DNA of 64,000 nt from Coniella vitis (Eukaryota; Ascomycota; Sordariomycetes; Diaporthales; Schizoparmaceae). The stretch covers positions 4,340,001 to 4,404,000 of the forward strand of contig WUJK01000002.1 of assembly GCA_011317545.1 (NCBI GenBank), given 5' to 3'. Shown one piece after another: positions 21,853 to 32,340 of this stretch. Each line of letters starts with the position of its first letter. The first letter of the stretch is position 1. The notes beneath the pieces are model-generated. The model was given only the letters and a program-made list of their open reading frames with translations. It was not told the DNA's origin and did not search any database. A program made the translations under genes and the position numbers.

Positions 21853-23511
21853 CTAGTCGTCGCCCATAACCATCTTCTCCAAGCTCTGCGTCTGTGCAAC
21901 TCTCACGAGGTTTTCAGCCTCGGTCTCCTCCGGATAGGCCCTGTAAATAAAGAGCGCGCACAGCTTGGACCGTATCTTGACCAGGGGCTCCAGAAGGCGT
22001 CGGTGTGCGCGCATGATTGACTGATCTATGACATCGTCCATCTCTTCGAGCATATCATCGTCTCGAAAGTGTGCATCCACGAAGTGTATTTCAAGCTTCG
22101 TTAGTCGCAATTCGGGGAGCTGCGCCAGTATCTCAATGGATTGTGACCATTGCCGCCAGCCCGGTCCCGAGTCAAATACATACGTGAAATCAAGGGGAGG
22201 GAGGACAATTGTCAAATGACGAAGGCTTGAGATTGACTGCAGTGGCCTGCGTTCCAGAAAAGACAACAGTGTCGAGTCGGGGCTGCTAGCCCTTGGAGGG
22301 CGTCCTGCCAGTGCCGCAGCGCGCTCCGGGGTCGTTGGTAATACCCTGAACTCATGGGCTCGGTAGAAGACGGAGCGGGCAACAGCGGTGAAAGCTCTGG
22401 ACACCAAGAAATAGTTTTGGAAACATGGCAGCCGACATTTGCAAACAGTATTGAAAGCAACGCCTCTACTGCTACAAAAGCAGCCCCAAGAGACATGGGT
22501 CGCATCCCATTCATACTGATAGTCGATTGGGTTGTAATAGTATCTCTTCCTTGGTCCCCATTCTATGATAGTGTGTTCAGCGAGCTCAGAATGGTTGAGC
22601 ACGTTCAGTTGTATTTCGCGGGGTAGGCTTAGGAAACGAAATGGCTGATTTCCAGACGCCGAAGTTCCGTTTAACAAGTCGCACGCAATATCCTGCAAAG
22701 CGGGCAGAAATTCAGGCTGTTCGTCCTCGTAGATGTTGATGGCCACATCCCCAAGCGCAGGAAGTGTGCGCAGTGGATCGAAAACGGCATTGAAAGTTTG
22801 ACGATCGTCTACCTGGGTCATGAGGTAGAATTTGAGTTGTTTATGTCGCGTGTTGGCCGCTAAGCGTGCGCATATACGTCGCCATTTCCCCAGAATGTGC
22901 TTGTCGGTTCGATATTCGAGAGACAGACGTCTATAGTGATCGAACATGTCACATTGCCTGCGGTCGTCAATGGCGTGCCAGTAGTCTCGACAAGTCGGCC
23001 GTGGGAAGATGCCGCATTTGCCATAGGACATGTCGGCCTCGGTGCACTTGGGGGTGATGCAGTGGCAAGGCAGTAAGGAGACGATGAGCACGCGAAGCTC
23101 CTGCAAAGCTGTATCGCTGAGTGCCTCCAACGGCTGGAGCCCTTCTGTCCCCAGCAAGCTAACGGCAAAGACATTTTCTGAATAGAGTTTCACCTCGACC
23201 TCTCTGTGGATGTCAGAGCTTGCCAGCAGGAGCCCGGCGGGGAAGGGTTCTTCGAAAATTGTCGGGTCCCTTTTTGTCGGATAGGTATTCACCTGCTGTC
23301 CGGTTTCGTCCACCCAGAGATGTCTTTTCGGGGCCCACAGATTCAGGAAGATGAATTTGTTCCCACCCACGTGCGCTTCGTCATAGATCTTGTTGCGGAC
23401 ATGCGGTGGTAGATGCAGAAAGGTCACACGGGGTTTTGGCCTTGGCGGCCCAGTGGGAGGGAAGAAGCGGGTGATCCGACTTTGACGGACGCCGGTGTGA
23501 TTATCGGCCAT
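21853..23511 (-). CDS. F-box/2EXR-like domain protein
   Basis: A single exon of 552 residues starting at MADNHTGVRQSRITRFFPP; the frame runs 85 codons further upstream, but that part is not protein-like. Residues 29-46 (VTFLHLPPHVRNKIYDEA) match the F-box-like/2EXR start common in filamentous fungi, and a second copy of the same kind of motif occurs at 291-309 (FRFLSLPREIQLNVLNHSE). Between them is a helix-rich region with several Cys (LLPCHCITPKC, KCGIFPRPTC). These families are very large in Pezizomycotina; true F-box members recruit SCF ubiquitin ligase, but most 2EXR proteins have no known role. Two motifs in one chain suggest an internal duplication or a fusion. Confidence 0.78.
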   Translation of the reverse strand: MADNHTGVRQSRITRFFPPTGPPRPKPRVTFLHLPPHVRNKIYDEAHVGGNKFIFLNLWAPKRHLWVDETGQQVNTYPTKRDPTIFEEPFPAGLLLASSDIHREVEVKLYSENVFAVSLLGTEGLQPLEALSDTALQELRVLIVSLLPCHCITPKCTEADMSYGKCGIFPRPTCRDYWHAIDDRRQCDMFDHYRRLSLEYRTDKHILGKWRRICARLAANTRHKQLKFYLMTQVDDRQTFNAVFDPLRTLPALGDVAINIYEDEQPEFLPALQDIACDLLNGTSASGNQPFRFLSLPREIQLNVLNHSELAEHTIIEWGPRKRYYYNPIDYQYEWDATHVSWGCFCSSRGVAFNTVCKCRLPCFQNYFLVSRAFTAVARSVFYRAHEFRVLPTTPERAAALAGRPPRASSPDSTLLSFLERRPLQSISSLRHLTIVLPPLDFTYVFDSGPGWRQWSQSIEILAQLPELRLTKLEIHFVDAHFRDDDMLEEMDDVIDQSIMRAHRRLLEPLVKIRSKLCALFIYRAYPEETEAENLVRVAQTQSLEKMVMGDD

Positions 23512-24194
23512 GATCACGGTGTGGTCACATTGAATCCGCGGTGGCCAAGTGATAATGTGATTGAAGTCGAGATGGACATGGTTTGGGGTGGAAGTGCCAA
23601 GGAAGAGGACAGGCTTCAACAATTTTGGAGAGGTTTGAGGTCGAAGCAGCAGCGGAGGGCGTTCCTTCCCTCTAGGCAGACACCATGTTAGTCTGCGTTC
23701 CTGCCCGAATAGGAAATACAGCAAACTTCGATTGCACACCTTGAGAAGATTATGTAAGACATGCAAGGACTAGATGGCGGGGCCCGCGCAGATCCCCCAA
23801 ATGCGTGCCACAGCACTTCAAAGCGACTACGATCCACTAACAGGTTCTTTCAGGGGCCGTTTCAGGCCATCCCATCTTTTGCTGGCGGGTTTCGACTCGC
23901 TGGCTGGGGGCGCAGGGACGGTCCGGCCACCTAAAACACCAATTGCCTGCTCATGATCAGTCTTTCGCCTTACCGACTGCCACAGCATGTTCCCATGTCA
24001 AAGCGGTCGCAGCCACAGCCAGGGTGCCACGACAAGACGATGAGACGTGCCGAGCACAAGCAATGGCTCGGGGCCAGGTATAAGTTGCGAGTATAGCCAC
24101 CGTTATCTGACTCCGCGACCACTTGTCTCTCGGCTTTCATCTGTATTTGCTTCCTTCATCTGCTTGTCTGGCGACCGAGCTTGCATATATCAAA
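23512..24194. other. intergenic between divergent genes
   Basis: Shared upstream region of the F-box-like gene (-) and the secreted orphan (+). No gene and no strong repeat. Confidence 0.5.
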
Positions 24195-25238
24195 ATGTAC
24201 TCCTCTTGTTCCTTCCTCCTCGCTCTCTCTGGCCTGGCAGGACTGGCCAATGCAGCGCTTCCTCATGGCTACGAGGCCATCTGCGCAAATGTTGGGCTGG
24301 CCACTTTCGAGGCGGCCCAAGCAACATACTCGGAACCGTCCTGTGACACTGCGGTAGTGGCCACTATCTTGCAAGTCTCGTAAGTGAACAGATATTAGGT
24401 TCAAGATCAAAGAGCACTACTGACTCGATCAATTTGCCAGGGAACCAACACAGCTTCGAAGTAGTACTGCTGCCACTACGCTGCTCTTGTCAACAACCAC
24501 AGCTGCTTCAGAAAGGGGGATTTCCAAAATGTACGATGGAATACCATGATCCACCAACAAAAGGGCCTGGCTTATCCGCTGACACGCGAATGCAGGACAA
24601 TGACCAACCGGAACGACAAGAATTCCGCTCCTGCGCCTTCTGAGATACCGACGGCGAGTCTGCGCATCATCTCCAGAACAAAGATAGGGACAACAGCCAC
24701 CAACTCGGGACTCTCCTCGAGCACATTGCGCGCGTCACGTGTTAGATCTGGCCGTATGCCCGCCGCCGTGGACGGCGCCTCAAACTCTGAAAAGGCTACA
24801 CTGGAAACACTGGTCGCCTCCGCAGGCGCGGGCTTCACTGTCCGCTTGACGTCAGCAACAGCGGCCATGACAGCTTCTTCTCCAGCCACAAGATCGAATC
24901 AAACAATCCCCAACTCGATATCCACAGCAGCACGCTCGCAGACAGGTCCACAGAGAGTCTCGACCTCTTTCCTGGCCCCGCACGCCACGGAAGCTGTGTC
25001 GTGGCTCAATGGTAGCAACTACAGCACCGAGGCTGGCCGCTCGGCTGCGGCAGACAAGCTTTTGGCCACCCTAGCTGGTGTTGCTCCAAGTGTCACAGCT
25101 AGAGTGCCAACAAGCACTTCTGCGTCTGGGCCAGCTGCGCTCTTGCACTTGCACCGAGAGCCTGTGGCTGTCCGGCAACCGCAGCTGGTGCGTGTTGCTG
25201 AGCATGTGTATGGTGCATCCGGCGCTCGCGAGGCTTGA
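24195..25238 (+). CDS. Ser/Thr/Ala-rich secreted orphan
   Basis: A three-exon model (24195-24379, 24441-24530, 24596-25238) joins in phase to 305 residues. Both introns have CTGAC branch sites; the donors are GTAAGT and GTACGA. It opens with a clear signal peptide (MYSSCSFLLALSGLAGLANA), then a short region with two Cys (AICANVG, SEPSCDT), then a long Ser/Thr/Ala-rich tail with N-glycosylation sites (NQT, NGSNYS). No domain is recognised. The C-terminus (VYGASGAREA) is not hydrophobic, so it is not an obvious GPI protein. The signal peptide and first intron are fairly secure; the second intron and 3' end are tentative. Confidence 0.5.
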
Positions 25239-25908
25239 TATCGTTACAGCACACTGTCGCTGGGTAATTATGGTTGAAAGGAAAGGTGTTTTGGTTCAAT
25301 GTTTCTGATCAACTGCCGTCGGATGGTCCCGGAGACCGTTCGCACATGGCTTGACCAACAGCATGGAGTTTCAAGGTGTTGGATACTATTGTGAGGTTCA
25401 ATAAGGCGCAAATCGTGATTTCATACTCGAAATTCAAATCGACTTGGCTAACATAGCCACCCAAACACATCGTATGTACCGTTGCAAGTGCCGTTGACCC
25501 AGAGGTGCCGTGCGGAACCTGGATCGTTCGTCTTGTCAGCACGATCATTGTCGACAACAAGGAAAGCCCTGGGCCTGCGCCTGGGCCGTCACTGTCCTGC
25601 CTGCTATGACTCCATTCATATCGGACCGAGAATGGTCGACCCGGAGTACCAGACTTTCTGTCATGTAAAACGTGTCTTGGAGTACGCAAAAGTGGGCTTC
25701 CAAGAATGGCTGACTAGCAAAGTCTTTAGGGCGGCCTCGCAAGCTGCTTTCGTGGGCCGCGATGCACGACGCGTCGTCACTGTGAATTGATTCTTTTCGA
25801 TTTGTGGTCTAGACTTCTGGACTGCGCCCGCGCAAGTCTGAAGTTTGAGTTTTTGTCGTCGGGGTTCCAAGAGACGACAGTGTGTCGACACATTCGAAAG
25901 ACCTCGGC

Positions 25909-25911
<3 letters not shown>

Positions 25912-25940
<29 letters not shown>
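25912..25940. repeat. poly(T) tract, 29 bases
   Basis: Uninterrupted homopolymer; it faces the poly(A) tract at 26271 in inverted arrangement. Confidence 0.95.
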
Positions 25941-25943
<3 letters not shown>

Positions 25944-26270
25944 CTTACCGTGTTGCTGCAAAAGACCGATCAGTGGCCACACCACTATTGACAAGACCGG
26001 TTCAGTGCCTGAAACGGCCCTAGCCGGTAGGGCTGCATATAGGGTGGGAGGTGCGACGGCGGCCAAGCACCCCCAAAGCCAACCCCCCCCACTCGCCCAG
26101 CTCGGGTTGCCTATGCGCGGCTGGTTGTGTGCACTGCACCAAGTTACTCACGCGGTACTAAGGACTATCAAGCTGCTGTTGGGCTGTTGGGAATGTCGCA
26201 CGAGTAGAGAGTCAGGGCCACGGTGAAAAGTTTGTTCTCGGTTTCACGTGGTTAATGAGGAAAGACTTGG

Positions 26271-26298
26271 AAAAAAAAAAAAAAAAAAAAAAAAAAAA
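26271..26298. repeat. poly(A) tract, 28 bases
   Basis: Uninterrupted homopolymer. Confidence 0.95.
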
Positions 26299-26564
26299 GG
26301 AGATATGCGATGTTCAGGCACCAAAAAACCCAGCTTTTCAGCGATGTTTGTTCGGCAAACACGGGATTGGTTGGTGGAAACCTCGGTACCTGGGGGACGA
26401 GTAGATCACTCCCCAACGATCAACTTGTCGGCGCGAGGCACACGCTGATGGGACATCCAGCGGTTGTTCCTTTACCTGATTCTTCGCCTGGAACAACAGG
26501 CTGCTTCTGCTTCCTTATTTCCATCAAGTCACGATCGAGTCTGGCTTACTATGTATACACACAT

Positions 26565-26579
26565 ACACACACACACACA
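26565..26579. repeat. (CA)n microsatellite
   Basis: Short CA run directly after an ACTATGTATAC half-palindrome. Confidence 0.8.
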
Positions 26580-27064
26580 AGCTTTGAGCCAAGATCGCTA
26601 ACTATACCAAGGCTCAACAATTCCCACCTTTCTCAGCTTGACTTCAACCCCGTGCGGAGCTGACCTGCAGCTAACCTTGGCCAAGGCATTATGGAGCGTG
26701 TCTAATGAATCTTCCTTTGAGACGGTTGGTGGTGGTGCCTGTCTCTTGGGGGAAAAGTTTCGACAGCTGTCACGTTGTAAAGGGGATTCGCTAGTGATGG
26801 CAGACCCCTAATTATCCCCTCTTTTCGGCAAAATGTCACCAGGCATTTTCCATGGCGCTATTTTTGTGAAGAGCAAGTGGCAGAATGTGGTGGTCAAATC
26901 TAGCGAAGAGTAGTGGGTAGAATAAGGTACGGAAAGAGAGACAAGGCACGCAACAAATTAGTTGTAATTGACTCAAGCACGAATCTCCATCAGCGGGATA
27001 CAGCATTCGCTCTGAGGACGTTCCGGGAAACAACAAAAATAAAGGCGAAAACCTGCGAGATTGA

Positions 27065-27110
27065 CAGGCAGGGCAAGGCAGGCAGGCAGGCAGGAAGGCA
27101 GGCAGACAGA
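27065..27110. repeat. (GGCA)n imperfect repeat
   Basis: About eleven GGCA-like units with small interruptions. Confidence 0.85.
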
Positions 27111-28892
27111 ACAGAGCAACGCAAGTCAAAAGAAAACAAGGCCAAGGCCGAGAGGGAGGAGCGTCGACGAGGACCGACGACCCAAGCAACCCGCCCAGCC
27201 GCCGACAGGCCCCGTTGGTTTGGTCTAGACGGCGGGCCCAGGTCCGGGGTAATGCGGAGCCGTTTGGGTTGACGGATGACGATCTGAATTTCTCTTGCCC
27301 TTCCCTTTGCTTGTGCTTCTACGTTGAGCGCAGTCTGACGGCGTATTACTGTGTATACTGTCCCAGAATGCAAGGAGAATATCAACAGCAAGGCTCACGC
27401 ACATGCTTCATGCTTGAGCCTTGTGGAGAGGGTTCCCATTCGGAAAGGGGCGGGGAGGGGCGGTCTCGAACCTCAAGCTTCCGGGGCACGGATTCAGCTT
27501 TTCTGTCTTTATCCTTATTAGGTACTATGCAGGTGCCGTGACCAGGCGTGTGTGCACCATGTAGGTCGGTGAGTTGCGGTTCACTTTCTGGTCAGTGTGT
27601 TTTGTTTGCCTGAATGGCCATGAGCGAGTGGATAGCCAGGTGGACAACTACTCCGTCCGTTTGGCCCTGAAATATTGCCTGCGACCGGGGGAGGGGGGCA
27701 CAGAAGACAAGGGAGGGGGGTCTGAAAGGGTCAAATCCGAGAGAAAGGCAGAGCCAATGGGTGAAGTGACCGGAAACGGGGGTGTCTGGCCCGAAATGAA
27801 AACCTCCTTGGGGATCGTCAATGGGTTGCTTGGATTGGTTCATGTGGTTGATTTGTGATGGGAAAAAGAGAGGGAAATGCCGGGCGAGTGTCTGTGTTTG
27901 TAATGTGCCGTGTCTGGAAATAGTACTGCTACTGCGCAAGAACTGGGAATTAGTATGGGCTGTACGAAAATAACAGTTCTCAGTGATCCAATAAAGGGCT
28001 TCAGGCAGGTTCAAATGCTGTAATGATTGCCCAATTGCCAGAGTCATGCGCTGTCAGAGAGCATAGTTGCGGCTGCTATTTTCCTCACGAGCCACCGGGC
28101 GTTCCGTTGGATCATGGTATACCAAGGTACTATGAATGAGTCCGCCGAAGGACTGTACTATGTATACTGTCAACATCCAGTAGTGATTTCATCAGCCTTT
28201 TTTCTCTCTTTGTTTTTTGCTTTTAACTCTATTGGCCATGTGTGGAAGAATGAAAAACTTCACTCCACTGACCAGCACAACACGAGCTAAGCGAGCCGTT
28301 TTCTTGGTCAAAAGTGGGTGCATTTGTACAAGAACAAGGACTTGATATATTCACGTCATTCCAGGTTGCTTGGGACTGTGATACGAAGAAAAGGGTCATC
28401 GGGCCTCGTTCTGGTCAGGTGCTATGATGAGTGGCATCGAAGCAACAACGGGGCCGCTCGTAGCGACATGGCGATGTGACCTCGCTTCGCCCTGTTGCGA
28501 GCGAGGTCCACTGATACTATGTACACAGCACAGTTTGCGGAAAAAGAGAGAGGAAGCCACTGCTATGCAACAACAGCAGGGCACTACGAAAATCATACAG
28601 TACTTGCTATGTAGTATACAGTGAGCACGGCATTGCGGTTGCGGCTTGGCTTACATAGCATAGTGGCTCTGCCAATTCCTATTTTTGGAACAATCTCTGG
28701 GGAACACTACTATGTATGTACATACGGAAATATGCAGAACATACTATAACAAAACACAGTATGACTGTGATATGTAGATCACGCTGCCAAGTGGTCTATT
28801 TTCCTTCCAGAAAGCCCGACAGAGCCTCACTGCATGGTCAGCAAGACCAACCGGGTCGTTCTTGCCTGGCTGCCTGGGACTGGAATCTGGGC

Positions 28893-28908
28893 TACTATGT
28901 ACATAGTA
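28893..28908. repeat. perfect 16-bp palindrome TACTATGTACATAGTA
   Basis: A full copy of the dispersed palindrome found, mostly as half sites, in the long non-coding parts of the window. A second full copy is at 55680-55695. It may be a protein-binding site or a mobile mini-element; no target duplication is visible. Confidence 0.8.
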
Positions 28909-29589
28909 CCTCGGACAAAAACGTGGCCCCGCCTGCTGAGGCGCTGGAGATCAGCCACCTTTATTTATTCTTGCATACTGTTCGACAAAAACCCGCCAGT
29001 GGCCAGTCCAGCAAGCCAGGCATCGATCCGTCCGTCCCAGGCCTCGCGCCACAATACTGTAAGTATTAAGTGGCGGTGGGACATCGTCCCTCCTCTTTGC
29101 TTTTTGAGTTTCTTGGGTCTGGCATTGGGGAATCGGCCACGAGAGTCACGAGAAGAGGGGCGCTCCGCCTCAACGAGTGGCAACGGTGCTTTGCAAGCCA
29201 GACGCGTTCTTGACACGTCAGTTGTGTCCACGCCAAGGCGGCGGTTCAGTGCTGTCCTGCCTTGCCGGCTCTTGAAGAAGAGCGGCCGACTTTGTCGTGG
29301 AATCTTGGCTGAGTGGATGGGGATTATGAGCTGAAATGTTGGACAAGACGAGCTGGTAGCCTGTCCTCTCTGGCTCTGCTGCAAAAAGAATGATCTTCTA
29401 GCCAGCCGGCCAGCCAGCCACCCAGGCCATCCAGCGGGCTCTGGAATACACCGTGTCTTCGCATACAGTGGTAAGCAGATGACGACGACGGGCTGAGCGT
29501 CGATCCAGCTCCGCCCGCCCCAGTGGTCCCACAGCAACTAGCCAGCAACAGAAGACGAAGAGCAAGAGAAAGGGATACACAGTACTCGC

Positions 29590-29632
29590 TACATAGTATA
29601 TACTTCAACATACTATGTACTATAGTACACAG
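29590..29632. repeat. clustered TACATAG/CTATGTA half-palindromes
   Basis: CTACATAGTATATAC and ACATACTATGTACTATAG sit within about 40 bases, giving a locally strong potential hairpin region. Confidence 0.6.
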
Positions 29633-30130
29633 GCTGGCAGGCAGGAAAGTGCGAGGAGACAAGACAAGGCTGCGTGGGCCCAGAGGCACTGATTGGCCGC
29701 TCGGTCTGGACCACCGGGGACTGGCGAACTCAATTCCCCAAGGGCATCCATTCAATGCAAAGGCAATGCATGGCACGGGGGGCTGCAGGGCATAACGCCG
29801 CCTTGACCGCGGGTCCACCACCGCCTCGATTCGATCCTATCCTCTGTAGGATTGGAGACGGTCTTGTTGGGTCTGCGTCAACCTGCAATTGTAGGGAATA
29901 TATTAATTCACTCCTCGTTCAGCGTTCCGTCTGTTCGTCCTGTCTTTTTTTCCCCTCTCCATTCAACAGTCGTTCAACCCTTTCCAACGTCTCAATAGGG
30001 GTTTTCCTTGTGTCAAAAACCACAAAACACCACGTTCGCTCAACCACCAAACAACTTCCACCCAACCAGAACCCTCTCGTTTCTTCCACCCTTCCACCGA
30101 AAAGACCACCCCAAAGCCACCCAACTCAAA

Positions 30131-30517
30131 ATGTTCAAGCAATTCGCCGTCGCCGCCCTCCTGGCCACCTCCGCCATCGCGCAAAGCGCCTCTGGGACCG
30201 GCGCAGCAGGAGCCTCATCGGCCGTCGTCTCTTCCTCCTCTGTGAGCATCGGCAGCGCCATCCCCACCACCGTTGTCACTTCGGGCGGCGCAGCTGCCAC
30301 GCGTAGCGCAGCCGTGACGGGCGGAGGCTACTCAAACTCGACCATCACCACCTCCACGAAGACGGCGAGCTCCTCGAGCTCTGGTTCGTCCACCGGCACC
30401 GCTACCTCGAGCTCAAGCACTTCTAGCTCCTCTTCGGCTGCTGGTGCGGGTGCTCTGCCCAAGCTGGGTGGTCTGTCGCTTGTGATGGGTGTTGGTGCTG
30501 CCGTTGCTCTGTTCTAA
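30131..30517 (+). CDS. Ser-rich GPI-anchor-type cell-surface protein
   Basis: A single exon of 128 residues. The signal peptide is MFKQFAVAALLATSAIAQ. The body is almost only Ser, Thr, Ala and Gly (SSSSSGSSTGTATSSSSTSS), a typical O-mannosylated stalk. The C-terminus LGGLSLVMGVGAAVALF is hydrophobic after a small-residue stretch (SSAAGAGALP), as for GPI-anchor addition. The likely place is the plasma membrane or cell wall; no enzyme domain is present. The ATG follows a long CT/CA-rich leader and is the first that opens into a signal peptide; the frame extends 41 codons upstream within that leader, which reads as low-complexity. Confidence 0.8.
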   Translation: MFKQFAVAALLATSAIAQSASGTGAAGASSAVVSSSSVSIGSAIPTTVVTSGGAAATRSAAVTGGGYSNSTITTSTKTASSSSSGSSTGTATSSSSTSSSSSAAGAGALPKLGGLSLVMGVGAAVALF

Positions 30518-32340
30518 ACAACCAAAGAGGGGGGTGACTGGTTGATTTTTGTTTTTATTTTTCGGGATTCTTTGGACACTCCTACAACAGCAAATAAACT
30601 GATATGCGATACATGATGGGAATACCCAATGGGAGAGGTTTATAAAGTTTTCAAGGGAACTTTTTTTGGTTTTGGAAATTGGACTATATTTTTGGAACGC
30701 TGGATTCCAGCATCACTCATTCACATACATACAAACATACAAACACACAACGCACACACAAAAATACTCTGCAACGGCCAAACGAAATCGGACCCTTGAC
30801 AAGATACCCTCAGCATAATGGCGTTGGGAAGCATCATGGAAGACAAGGCAAGCCTCCACGGTGAGGGTGTGGCATAGCGTCCGTTCCCGAAACGCCCTCT
30901 CTCGGAAGAACAGAGGGCGAATAAAGCATAACACATTTCCTTTTCCTCGGGTTATAATTCCCAGACAGGCGTACCCATTGATTGTGTATGGGCTTGGGTA
31001 ATTACTTTTTCAGATATCATTTAGTTGTTGGCTTTAATGGAGTTCAACTTGGAAAACATGCTGTGCTCAGTCGGTGTGATTCCGGCGATGGCGCTGGCAA
31101 AGGGAGCCGCCACCCCCTGACTCCCGAGTATCAGTGCGGATGGTCAGACGGGGATATAGACGTCCGTCTATATTTACATAACAAATTCTTCCCCAAATGA
31201 TCTCATGATCCTCCTGAGTAATCGGGTTATATACTTGATCATAGAAATTGAAATATTCAATCCTTCCATTCTTATCGTAGAGTGGTCCTTACTCAAGCTC
31301 TGTAAACCCAGACAGTGGCTTATATCTGTTCTGCTTCCATTCTCATCACGAACACAGCCGGAATAATGCCCAGATAAGCTATAATCAATACTCAGAGAAT
31401 AACCGAGCTGTATCCGACTTCACGGTAATATTGCCAGACAGAATTCGGGAATCTTATATTGAAACGTACATCACACCAGAGAGCGACAATAAAACTCTCA
31501 GCTTCTACCGCGAAGCTGATGAGCCCACCGTCACGGCTTTTCAGTCACTTGTAGTTAGGTATCCTGCATCTACTATGCAGCCTTCCCCCCCCCCTACCTC
31601 CTCCTCCCCTTAAGACCTTGGTAAGCATTGTGTCCTGCTGCTTTTCTGCCCTTACAGAATAGCCACACCAGCCTCAACTCCATTTAGCTATCGTTTCCTC
31701 TCATCACAGATATAGTTACAGTAATCGATTACAGATCGTCTATCCTGTCTCCCATATCGAATGCTTCTTTGCTAGTTGCTGATACATGTTTGCGTATCCA
31801 TGAGGGGCTGCAGTCTCTCATAAAGACATGTTTGGCGGCTTGGCTGCGCTGTTTTGGCAAAAATGGCACAGATATCAAGGAAGCATTCAGAACCAGCCAA
31901 TGTCGTGCCAACACCTTTCTCACAACCAGGCTCATGTTGGTCTGCTGTGGGGAAGGGAAACAGCCAGCCTGGTCGCGGTGTATTGTGGCTCGTGAGGGAG
32001 ATTTTGGCAGGCGACCATGATGTGGTATGTGAGTGAGTGACGAAGCGATCGATGGCGGCCAATATCGAAGGGCTGCGGTGGCTGAATAGATGTGCATCTT
32101 CAAAATCGATCTCGTACTGCGAATCCGCGGAGGATTGCTTCACACAAGGATTGCAATGGCAATATTCTTCGAGGTGTCCTCGCTGCTGCGATACTCCGTG
32201 GCGAGATGCATTGTTTGTCATGCTGTGAGGACGATGGCCGCCTCGAAGAAGTCGGTGGTGTGGTGAACCCACAAAACCTTGCATGGTGATCATCGTAAAT
32301 GCGCATCCATTCCATCCAGTCGTCGTGGGCGTGCATGCAA
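30518..32340. other. intergenic between convergent genes
   Basis: 1.8 kb without a supportable gene. It holds CATA/CACA-rich sequence at 30.72-30.76 kb and AT-rich stretches. Open frames near 31.7-32.3 kb on both strands overlap each other and have no domain. Confidence 0.5.

Larger units (their letters stand above)
25239..30130. other. 4.9-kb non-coding region
   Basis: No gene supported. Low-complexity features are dense: a 29-base poly(T) and a 28-base poly(A) 330 bases apart, (CA)n at 26.56 kb and (GGCA)n at 27.07 kb. From 28.1 to 29.7 kb the palindromic element TACTATGTACATAGTA and its halves recur about ten times. The last 170 bases are a strongly pyrimidine-rich leader of the Ser-rich protein gene. 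A long upstream control region for that gene is possible but unproven. Confidence 0.55.

Noticed and set aside
29674..30306. 210-codon frame running into the GPI-type gene
   Set aside because: It crosses a pyrimidine-rich leader and is out of frame with the signal-peptide-bearing gene.
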